DNA of 6,200 nt from assembly GCA_023266435.1 (NCBI GenBank), contig JAHFQF010000144.1, positions 1 through 6,200 of the forward strand. Direction: 5' to 3'. This DNA is from Legionellales bacterium (GTDB lineage Bacteria; Pseudomonadota; Gammaproteobacteria; Berkiellales; Berkiellaceae). The notes beneath the pieces were generated by a model. That model was not told the DNA's origin, did no database searches, and saw only the letters and a list, made by a program, of their open reading frames with translations. The translations under genes were made by a program, and so were the position numbers. Positions 1 to 5,352 of the stretch are shown in pieces (the first letter of the stretch is position 1; each line of letters starts with the position of its first letter).

Positions 1-1
1 A

Positions 2-41
2 CCTGACCCTATTACACTCTACTCTTTGTAACAGGGTCAGG
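2..41 (+). terminator. Stem-loop, probable terminator of the gene left of the window
   Basis: CCTGACCCT at 2-10 pairs perfectly with AGGGTCAGG at 33-41. After one A/C mismatch, TTAC (12-15) pairs with GTAA (28-31), leaving a loop of about 12 bases. A T-rich but interrupted tract (44-58) follows on the plus strand. This fits a rho-independent terminator for a gene ending before position 1, although the T tract is imperfect. It could instead be an inverted repeat belonging to an element cut by the window edge. Confidence 0.5.
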
Positions 42-130
42 CCTATTTATTTTATTTTCACTGCTTTCATCAAGTTTTTTTCAATTTTTCAGATAGATCT
101 CATAAGTGCTAAAGAAAATCGTGTATCAAC

Positions 131-134
131 AGGG
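131..134 (+). promoter_or_regulatory. Ribosome binding site favouring the ATG start at 142
   Basis: AGGG lies 7 bases before ATG142. The in-frame GTG at 106 has only a weak AGAT-like sequence in front. The shorter protein loses 12 residues that lie outside the GAF domain. Annotation pipelines could choose either start. Confidence 0.5.
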
Positions 135-141
135 ATCGCTG

Positions 142-1236
142 ATGGAAAGAAACGTATCATTAGAGCAAAAACTTGCTGTCTCAGAATGGTTGCAAACCAT
201 TTTATTTGCAGCAAATAAAGCCGCATCTTATGAAAACATCATTCAGCAATGCTTAGATAAAATTTGCATCCCTATGCAGTTTGCATTAGGACATGCCTAT
301 TTGTATCATGCCTCTCATGATCAACTCGAATCTTCACCTATTTGGTCATTTACTCAGAAAAATGTTTATGACACGTTCATCGCCCAAATGCCTCTGCCCT
401 ATGTAACACCCGGCAAAGATCTTCCCGGGAAAGTTTTTCAAACGAGAAAAGCCATGTGGGTAAAAAACATTACACAAACAGAGTGGTTTACGCGCAGCAA
501 AATTGCTGCTGATTTAGATTTAAAAACTGCATTTGCTTTTCCAATTTTTATCGAAGGCAATGTGGGCATTGTATTAGAATTTTTCCACAAAGAATGCTTG
601 GAACCTGATGAGGTTTTAATTGAAATTTCCGAAATTCTCAGCATTCAACTAGGATATTTATTGCATAAGCAAAAAATCATACTGGATTTAAAGAAAGCGC
701 TTGACAATCAATCGTCTGTGGGTGCTCAGCAAACCACGGATGATTTTTCGCAAAAAGAAGCAGCGCTTGATCTAACAATAAATAAAATAACTACCGAAAA
801 TATAGATGCGAAATTTGAATTTCATGGAAAAATATTAGTGGTAGAAGATGTAAAAGCCAACCAATTTGTCTTAAAACGACTATTAGAAAAACTAGGTTGT
901 GCTGCAACCATTGTAAACAATGGAAAAGAAAGCTGTGATTTATTATATACGCTCAAAGATCAAGATCCGCATCCTTTTGATTTGATTTTCATGGATTGCC
1001 ATATGGCTGTTATGGATGGCTTTGAAGCCACACAAGTCATACGAAAAATGTCTCAATTTGGTGCTGATGTTCCGATTATCGCATTGACCTCTGGGTTGTT
1101 AGAAGAAGACCAAGAAAAATGCTTACAAACCGGGATGAATGATATTCTCAAAAAGCCAATACGTAAGCAGGAAATTGCTGATATTTTAAACCGCTGGAAA
1201 CCAGATACTCACGCTAGCGCCAACTCAGGCAATTGA
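142..1236 (+). CDS. GAF domain-receiver (REC) signalling protein, no kinase core
   Basis: Cytoplasmic two-component protein that probably couples a small-molecule or partner-sensing GAF domain to a phospho-accepting receiver. Numbered from the ATG at 142 (364 residues), the GAF domain spans about 20-175 and carries a typical LPGKVFQTRKAMWV segment near 95-107 and FPIFIEGNVGIVLEFF near 133-148. A low-complexity, charged linker (about 180-228) follows, then a receiver at 229-353. The acidic pair is E235/D236, the phospho-acceptor D285, the switch threonine T316 and the lysine K338. The receiver is of the type found at the C-terminus of hybrid histidine kinases, but the HisKA and ATPase domains that normally sit between GAF and REC are absent. 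The usual Pro of the DxxMPxMDG motif is Ala (MDCHMAVMDG). Start choice: a GTG at 106 in the same frame lacks a clear ribosome site, whereas ATG142 has AGGG at 131-134. First gene of a probable three-gene operon; the next starts 51 bases on. Confidence 0.88.
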   Translation: MERNVSLEQKLAVSEWLQTILFAANKAASYENIIQQCLDKICIPMQFALGHAYLYHASHDQLESSPIWSFTQKNVYDTFIAQMPLPYVTPGKDLPGKVFQTRKAMWVKNITQTEWFTRSKIAADLDLKTAFAFPIFIEGNVGIVLEFFHKECLEPDEVLIEISEILSIQLGYLLHKQKIILDLKKALDNQSSVGAQQTTDDFSQKEAALDLTINKITTENIDAKFEFHGKILVVEDVKANQFVLKRLLEKLGCAATIVNNGKESCDLLYTLKDQDPHPFDLIFMDCHMAVMDGFEATQVIRKMSQFGADVPIIALTSGLLEEDQEKCLQTGMNDILKKPIRKQEIADILNRWKPDTHASANSGN

Positions 1237-1287
1237 CTATATTTAAGGTTGAATTCATAGGTTTTACTGCAGAACAAGAGGTATGCT

Positions 1288-2295
1288 GTGTCTGACTCAG
1301 CGAAAGGAGACCAAGAACCAACCTTCTCTTCTACTGAGGACACCTCCCTCATGTCTAATGCCGCACTGCAAGAAAAACTTCAAAATCGCACAAATGAACT
1401 AGCAAAAGCAATTGGCGTGGCAGATGAAGCCTATCAGGCCTTAAAAAGTAATTATCTGGGTATCATTAAAGTATTTGATCAATTCATCGAAGCACGTGGA
1501 CATACTGTCTCAGGCAGCGCTAAGCGCATCGCAGAAACCACAAAAAAAATGACCGCTTTACTTTCCTTAAGTCCAGAAGAAGAGCAACACATTGTATTTG
1601 CCGGCTTCTTGTACAATATTGGAAAAATGATTTTACCGGATCACATCATTAATAAACCCTTTGTGGCTCTGAAAAATGAGGAGAAAATGGCCTACAAAGA
1701 AGCCGCTGTAAGAGGCGCAGACATTTTATCGACCATCAAATCCTTAAAAAAACCTGGATTGTATATTCGACACATGCATGAGCGTTTCGATGGAAAGGGA
1801 TATCCAGATGGACTGGTTGGAGAAAAAATTCCTCTTGGTTCTAGAATCATTGCGTTAGTCTCAGATTATGAAAACTTACAAAATGGCTCACTAACCGGAA
1901 AAAAACATGAAAAAGCACAAGCCATTAATTTTATCTTAGACAATAGAAATTCTAGATATGACCCAAAACTTGCCAATTTATTAATTGAAGGTCAAAATTC
2001 AGGTGTTCAAATTTTGACAGAAGAATCAGTAAAACAGGAAGAGACCTCATCGGAAGCTCTGCCTAAAGAATTGAAAACAGTGTCCTCAAAGGAATTAGCT
2101 CCTAACATGATCCTTGCTGCTGATTTACAAACAAAAGCAGGCGTCTCTATTTTATCTAAAGGATACGAATTTACAGAAGAAACTATCAATCATATTTTGA
2201 AGTTAGAACATTCCCTAAAAGAATCATTGGAAGTTTCAGTATATGTAACTCAAGAAAAAGGAAAAGATGATGCATCGAATCATGCTGGTGGATGA
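1288..2295 (+). CDS. Degenerate HD-GYP domain protein, likely non-catalytic
   Basis: 335-residue cytoplasmic protein of the HD-GYP family, whose active members hydrolyse cyclic di-GMP at a metal centre. Residues 25-65 are probably a coiled coil. The HD-GYP domain runs about 66-235, and a C-terminal domain (about 266-322, KELAPNMILAADLQTKAGVS) matches a segment common after HD-GYP domains. The fold markers are clear: IGK at 111-113, ERFDGKGYPDG at 165-175 and the SDYENL segment at 192-197. Key ligands are changed. The His-Asp of LHDIGK is Tyr109-Asn110, the following helix His (KxH) aligns with Ala139, and the HHE motif reads MHE (163-165). Hydrolysis therefore looks unlikely, and a regulatory or binding role is more plausible, as described for the degenerate HD-GYP protein HnoD of the H-NOX pathway. 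The N-terminal receiver often fused to this family is missing here but present as the next gene. GTG1288 is chosen because AAGAGG (1276-1281) lies 6 bases before it. Confidence 0.88.
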   Translation: MSDSAKGDQEPTFSSTEDTSLMSNAALQEKLQNRTNELAKAIGVADEAYQALKSNYLGIIKVFDQFIEARGHTVSGSAKRIAETTKKMTALLSLSPEEEQHIVFAGFLYNIGKMILPDHIINKPFVALKNEEKMAYKEAAVRGADILSTIKSLKKPGLYIRHMHERFDGKGYPDGLVGEKIPLGSRIIALVSDYENLQNGSLTGKKHEKAQAINFILDNRNSRYDPKLANLLIEGQNSGVQILTEESVKQEETSSEALPKELKTVSSKELAPNMILAADLQTKAGVSILSKGYEFTEETINHILKLEHSLKESLEVSVYVTQEKGKDDASNHAGG

Positions 2296-2812
2296 TGAAG
2301 AAAGCATTTTAAAATCATTAAGACGTACAATCTTACATTCCATGATTGATTGTGAGATAGAGTATTATACCGACCCCGTTGTGGCCTTAAAACGTGCAGC
2401 CATTACTCCATTTGAGTTATTTTTGTCTGATTTTAGAATGCCACACATGACTGGTGTAGAATTTTTAACTGAGATAAAAGACATTCAGCCAGAGTCTATA
2501 CGAATTATATTGAGTGGTTATAATGACATTAATGCCTGTAAAGATGGCATTAATAAAGCTCAAATTTACCGTTTTTTATCAAAGCCATGGCAAAATGATG
2601 AACTAATATTGACCATCGAGCAAGCCTTATCTCATCGAGCCGTGATTGTAGAAAATCGCATCTTAGCAGATGAATTACGCGAACAAAGAGCAAAGCTCAA
2701 TCTACAAAAAAATATTATTGAAACAGCCTGTTTACTACATCCAGAATTATTCAAAGTCGATCGAGATGAAACCGGAGCCATCATAATTCATGATCACATG
2801 CTGAGAAACTAA
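2267..2812 (+). CDS. Stand-alone response regulator (RpfG-type receiver)
   Basis: 181-residue cytoplasmic phospho-acceptor protein. The receiver covers about 4-120, with acidic residues D9/D10/E11, phospho-acceptor D55 (LSDFRMPHMTG), S83 in LSGY at the switch Thr/Ser position, and K106 in FLSKPW. The LSGY and YRFLxKPW signatures are typical of receivers fused to HD-GYP or HDOD domains. The remaining 60 residues contain a helix (about 120-150, charged and coiled-coil-like) and a tail I do not recognise; no DNA-binding or enzymatic output domain is seen. The gene overlaps the end of the HD-GYP gene by 29 bases in another frame and has AAGG at 2258-2261, which points to translational coupling. 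ATG2267 and ATG2270 are both usable starts. The natural inference is that it works with the preceding HD-GYP protein in trans, as a split receiver/HD-GYP pair. It is also a close match in layout to the receiver of the convergent gene at 3250-4029. Confidence 0.87.
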   Translation: MMHRIMLVDDEESILKSLRRTILHSMIDCEIEYYTDPVVALKRAAITPFELFLSDFRMPHMTGVEFLTEIKDIQPESIRIILSGYNDINACKDGINKAQIYRFLSKPWQNDELILTIEQALSHRAVIVENRILADELREQRAKLNLQKNIIETACLLHPELFKVDRDETGAIIIHDHMLRN

Positions 2813-2900
2813 TCTGTAAAAGACGAGGCTTTATATTTATCTGGCATTTCAGGTGCCGTTGTCAGGCGGGTTAAACTGTCTGGTGTTTTATAACTAAGTA

Positions 2901-3230
2901 TTAGTTTTTATTATTAAATTCTTGCAGTAATTTTTTTATTTTTCTCAACCCGTCCTGCGATTCTTTTAATAGCTCTTCACAATCTGAAAGAACAAAAGAT
3001 AACTCTTCTTTCTCATGATTACGATTCATTTCTTCATATAATTTTTTCGCATTCATTGAAAAGTCTTTTTGAGACAACTCTATGATCTCTGATTGATCTC
3101 CGATAGTTTTATTTAATATTTTGACATACTTACACAACATTTCAATATTGCTGATCACAAAACTCAATGGATTATTGATTTCATGGACAATGTCTTTATT
3201 ACTGGGACCCGGTGCATGCTTATCGGTCAT
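2901..3230 (-). CDS. DHp-only histidine kinase fragment or phosphotransfer protein
   Basis: 109-residue cytoplasmic protein consisting almost entirely of a HisKA-like dimerization/histidine phosphotransfer helix pair. The H-box is at 15-23 (VHEINNPLS), with the likely phospho-accepting His16 and an ExxN phosphatase-type motif at E17-N20. The following helix (about 24-44), a polar loop and a second helix (about 76-105, ending KESQDGLRKIKKLLQEF) match the second DHp helix of bacterial kinases with HEINNPL boxes. The protein stops there, where the ATPase domain would begin, and the 88 bases beyond the stop hold no obvious remnant. The usual long helix before the H-box is also shortened to 15 residues. 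It could accept phosphate from receivers, act as a phosphatase on them, or be a decayed kinase. It starts 19 bases after the receiver-PAS gene, so the two are probably co-transcribed. The ribosome site is weak (GAGAT about 9 bases before ATG), so reinitiation after the upstream stop is possible. Confidence 0.78.
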   Translation of the reverse strand: MTDKHAPGPSNKDIVHEINNPLSFVISNIEMLCKYVKILNKTIGDQSEIIELSQKDFSMNAKKLYEEMNRNHEKEELSFVLSDCEELLKESQDGLRKIKKLLQEFNNKN

Positions 3231-3249
3231 AATACGTTATCTCATCTTA

Positions 3250-4029
3250 TTAAGAAATTTCCACTAATCTGATAATACACCCCGAGCGTTCTCCCTCTTT
3301 CACTTGTGGATATAGTAAGAGTAAGAGTTGATAACCATGTATCTCAACGGTGAGCTCTTGAACAGCGTCCATTGACAGCATAAATATCTGAATTGCGTCT
3401 ACTGTTTCTGTATTAAAAAGCTGTTCAATTTTTTTAGAATTCTTAAAATCCAATCGCTCACCATAACGCTTTTTAGCATAGGGATTAACAAATTGAATGA
3501 GACCATTGTGATCAATCGCCACCAATCCTTCAGGCAGAGAGTCCACAATTTGTTTTGCTGAATTTTTTTCAGCAAGATCGGTAATAATTTTGTTTTTTAA
3601 TTTAAGATTTAATTGAATCAATTCTTGATGCATAATGCGATTATCTTCTAATAATTGATAATACTCAAAACATTGTTGTAATGTAGCAAGTAATTGATGA
3701 TCTTCCCAAGGCTTTGTAATAAACCGATACACTTCTCCTTCGTTCACTGCATCCAGCAAGACTTTTAAATCAGCATAACCAGACAATACAACACGAACTG
3801 CATGAGGTGCAATTTGTTTAGCCTGTTTTAAAAACTCTATTCCATTCATCCCAGGCATACGAAAATCAGTCAGGATCAATTGTACCTGCTGCGTTTTTAG
3901 TAGCTCGAGTGCAGCCATGCCACTTTCTGCAGTAATAATCTGTACCTCTTCTTTTCTGAGCAACCGTTTAAGCGCACTTAAGGTATTGACCTCATCATCT
4001 ACACATAACAACGTTTTTTCTGCTTGCAT
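3250..4029 (-). CDS. Receiver-PAS domain response regulator
   Basis: 259-residue cytoplasmic protein. An N-terminal receiver (about 5-122) has D11/D12/E13, phospho-acceptor D55 (LTDFRMPGMNG), S83 in LSGYAD and K106 in FITKPW. A coiled-coil-like helix (about 123-158) leads into a PAS domain (about 160-257, with LPEGLVAIDHNGLIQFVNPYA). Domain order and linker match the front half of receiver-PAS-histidine kinase proteins; the histidine helix pair that would come next is encoded by the following gene. No kinase ATPase domain is present. The PAS domain may bind a ligand or serve for dimerization. AGGG lies 9 bases before the start codon. The gene leads a two-gene minus-strand unit that converges on the plus-strand signalling operon. 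Its receiver and the one at 2267-2812 have the phospho-acceptor, switch serine and lysine at the same residue numbers (55, 83, 106), so they are probably related. Confidence 0.88.
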   Translation of the reverse strand: MQAEKTLLCVDDEVNTLSALKRLLRKEEVQIITAESGMAALELLKTQQVQLILTDFRMPGMNGIEFLKQAKQIAPHAVRVVLSGYADLKVLLDAVNEGEVYRFITKPWEDHQLLATLQQCFEYYQLLEDNRIMHQELIQLNLKLKNKIITDLAEKNSAKQIVDSLPEGLVAIDHNGLIQFVNPYAKKRYGERLDFKNSKKIEQLFNTETVDAIQIFMLSMDAVQELTVEIHGYQLLLLLYPQVKEGERSGCIIRLVEIS

Positions 4030-4075
4030 TGCAGCATGCCCTATAATAAATATATGCTATATAACTTAATTAAAG

Positions 4076-4104
4076 CTGAAAATCTAGAGAAATTCGAGTA
4101 TAAT
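4076..4104 (+). promoter_or_regulatory. Probable sigma70 promoter
   Basis: CTGAAA at 4076-4081 and a perfect TATAAT at 4099-4104 are separated by 17 bases. Transcription would start near 4111 and run through a leader of about 140 bases to the small membrane protein gene. The surrounding AT-rich sequence (4040-4115) probably also holds the promoter of the divergent receiver-PAS gene, but I cannot place it. Confidence 0.5.
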
Positions 4105-4248
4105 TGTTATATTAATTTCCTCCGCAGCTTAAACTTTATGGTCAGTGAGGCTATAGGCAAGAGAGTCCATTGTTTCTGAATCTGAGGCGAAGGGGCTTTT
4201 GTACTGAACACTGAAGTGTGCTAAGGTCTGATATAAGTAAGATTGAAT
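4105..4248 (+). other. Unexplained leader or intergenic stretch
   Basis: The stretch between the promoter and the membrane protein gene has a base composition less AT-rich than its surroundings. It contains a 13-codon reading frame (ATG4138 to TGA at 4177-4179) without a ribosome site, and a small hairpin ACAC-TGAA-GTGT at 4208-4219. On the minus strand two frames are open across much of it, one ending in LAYSLTDHKV and the other in TIKFKLRRKLI, neither with a convincing start. It may be a 5' leader, a small RNA or a dispersed repeat copy. I recognise no riboswitch family. Confidence 0.3.
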
Positions 4249-4518
4249 ATGATAGCTGTTTTATTTTTTACTCTACTGAATGCCGCTGCCATTGGATTTA
4301 TTTTTTTGATGCTCAGCACGATGACGCCCGAGCAAAAAAAATCCTTTTCCCTGTATTTTAGTATTCCTTTTTTCTCTATTACCTTAGGCTCTATCGCAGG
4401 CCAAGTGATTGCGCTCACCCCTATTGAAATCATCGGGTTTTGGTATAGAGGCTGGTTCATCGTGAGTACGCTACTCGCTACCCTTACGTTTTATATTCGC
4501 TCTCATCGACGCAAATAA
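4249..4518 (+). CDS. Small membrane protein, unknown function
   Basis: 89-residue very hydrophobic protein that I do not recognise. Three membrane segments are visible: about residues 2-24 (IAVLFFTLLNAAAIGFIFLM), about 35-56 and about 64-84. A short polar loop (TMTPEQKKS) follows the first segment, and the C-terminus is basic (RSHRRK), which would place it in the cytoplasm. It therefore probably sits in the inner membrane with the N-terminus outside. ATG4249 is preferred over the TTG two codons earlier; the ribosome site is weak (AAGTAAGA about 8 bases upstream). A hydrophilic antisense frame overlaps it but looks like a shadow. It lies downstream of the 4076-4104 promoter and is not obviously linked to the signalling genes. 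Confidence 0.65.
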   Translation: MIAVLFFTLLNAAAIGFIFLMLSTMTPEQKKSFSLYFSIPFFSITLGSIAGQVIALTPIEIIGFWYRGWFIVSTLLATLTFYIRSHRRK

Positions 4519-4554
4519 GGCTGACAATCAAATCTCCTCACCAATATCACTATC

Positions 4555-4717
4555 TATACCCAAGATACTTCAAAATGCGTAGTTTATAGCAAAGCGGATT
4601 TAGTCAGATGCAGTTTTCCGAACCAAGGAATAGTCGATACTATTGCAAGGTGAGGAAGGCTGCAGATGGTTAAATTCGAGCAGCTAGAAGCATATATTTT
4701 GGAGTATCTTGGGTATA
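4555..4717. repeat. Palindromic MITE-like element, 163 bp
   Basis: The first 22 bases (4555-4576, beginning TATACCCAAGATACT) are the inverted repeat of the last 22 (4696-4717) with one mismatch. The interior is also palindromic: 4609-4624 matches the reverse complement of 4649-4664 at 12 of 16 positions, and AATAGT-CGAT-ACTATT (4629-4644) forms the centre, so the whole element can fold as one long imperfect hairpin. It has no coding capacity. The layout, the TATACCCAA-type ends and the GTGAGGAAGGCTGCAG-like interior recall palindromic elements dispersed in Yersinia and other enterobacteria, but identity with any named family is not established. No convincing target duplication is seen. Confidence 0.75.
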
Positions 4718-4737
4718 TCATCTAACTCTTCTATACT
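4709..4737 (+). promoter_or_regulatory. Possible promoter partly supplied by the MITE end
   Basis: TTGGGT (4709-4714), inside the terminal repeat, lies 17 bases before TATACT (4732-4737). The -10 match is good and the -35 match is only in its first half. It would drive the truncated gene starting at 4788. Confidence 0.3.
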
Positions 4738-4787
4738 CAGATTCTAGGCCTACATATCCGAGCCTCTTCTGATAGACAGGGTATTTT

Positions 4788-4946
4788 ATGCATGACACAT
4801 TGCAGCATTATCTCAGTCAATTTCTTGCTTTAATTATTACACTCCCCGAGCAAAAATCAGCATTAATCAACCCAGATTTAATCACTCTGATCAAAGCAAA
4901 AATCACTGCTTATTGTAAGTGCCCCTCGAAAAACCGGACCACCTAG
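4788..4946 (+). pseudogene. 5' end of an unknown gene interrupted by the insertion sequence
   Basis: An ATG with AGGG 6 bases upstream (4778-4781) opens a frame of 42 host codons (MHDTLQHYLSQFLALIITL...) before it enters the insertion sequence at 4914. It then reads 10 codons of IS end sequence to a TAG at 4944-4946. The visible part looks like helical protein with a hydrophobic stretch (FLALIITL) and no recognisable domain. The remainder, if it still exists, should lie right of position 6200. The good ribosome site and the abrupt end exactly in IS sequence support a real gene that has been cut, but the product cannot be named. Confidence 0.5.
4914..4944 (+). repeat. Left terminal inverted repeat of the IS
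   Basis: It begins TGTAAGTGCCCC and ends ACCGGACCACCT. With two single-base gaps it aligns along its length with the reverse complement of 6172-6200 (TGGAGTTGCCCC ... CCACCT). The start is set by that alignment and by the TG/CA ends usual in the family. Confidence 0.8.
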
Positions 4947-4977
4947 TTGATTAGATAAAGACTAAGAGGCACGGAAA

Positions 4978-5352
4978 ATGACTGATAAAGTTGTAGATCA
5001 CCGGGTTATCCGCAGAAAAATCCCTGTGAGTGAAAAAATACGGATAGTAGAGGCAAGTTATGAGCCAGGGGCGATGGTCTCAGAGGTGGCCCGTCGGTAT
5101 AATGTGGGTCATAGTTCGCTGGTATTATGGCGAAGATTGATGCAACAGGGGGCGCTCGTGGGTGTTAAAAGTGGAGATGAAGTCGTAACGAAGGCGGAAT
5201 TCAAGCAATTACAAAAAGAGAAGCGCCAACTAGAGAGACTGCTTGGCCGTAAAACGCTGGAATGCGAGGTCCTGCGTGAAGCAGTCAAGATAGGGCGCGA
5301 AAAAAAACTGATATCGCATGCACCCTTGCCCGGGATAGACGATTTGGATTGA
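4978..5352 (+). CDS. IS2-type transposase OrfA (DNA-binding subunit)
   Basis: 124-residue protein that binds the IS ends. A helix-turn-helix of the transposase type lies at about 16-55 (SEKIRIVEASYEPGAMVSEV, then ARRYNVGHSSLVLWRRL). A leucine-zipper-like helix at about 74-105 (EFKQLQKEKRQLERLLG onward) should mediate oligomerization. Alone, OrfA of this group is known to repress transposition; fused to OrfB by -1 frameshifting it forms the active transposase. AAGAGG at 4964-4969 lies 8 bases before the ATG. The stop codon overlaps the nominal start of orfB (TTGA, 5349-5352). Confidence 0.92.
   Translation: MTDKVVDHRVIRRKIPVSEKIRIVEASYEPGAMVSEVARRYNVGHSSLVLWRRLMQQGALVGVKSGDEVVTKAEFKQLQKEKRQLERLLGRKTLECEVLREAVKIGREKKLISHAPLPGIDDLD
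5300..5307 (+). other. A8 slippery run for -1 frameshifting
   Basis: Eight A residues are read in the orfA frame as GAA AAA AAA CTG, which contains an A-AAA-AAA heptamer suited to -1 slippage. The orfB frame is open from 5280 onward with no stop between the run and the orfB body. A shift here would give an OrfAB fusion of about 397 residues, the expected active transposase of IS3-family elements. Confidence 0.7.

Noticed and set aside
438..644. Minus-strand open frame of 68 codons inside the GAF-REC gene
   Set aside because: It lies wholly within a well-supported domain-coding region, has no recognisable motif, and looks like a shadow of the real gene.
2007..2189. Minus-strand open frame of 60 codons inside the HD-GYP gene
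   Set aside because: It overlaps a recognised C-terminal domain on the other strand and has no protein-like signature.
2813..2900. Bidirectional terminator between the convergent genes
   Set aside because: Only weak stems are visible (GGCA/TGCC at about 2843-2857 and AAAC/GTTT at about 2874-2889), with no GC-rich stem followed by a T run. Also no remnant of a kinase ATPase domain was seen there.
4138..4179. 13-codon plus-strand reading frame as a leader peptide
   Set aside because: No ribosome site in front, and no run of a regulatory amino acid or paired attenuator hairpins.
4180..4230. Possible lysine-type riboswitch fragment (GAGGCGAAGGGGC)
   Set aside because: Only a short superficial likeness; the remaining conserved core and stems of that class are absent.
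4221..4460. Minus-strand open frame of 79 codons opposite the small membrane protein
   Set aside because: The plus-strand frame gives three clean membrane helices and a basic tail downstream of a promoter. The antisense frame has no domain and no clear ribosome site.
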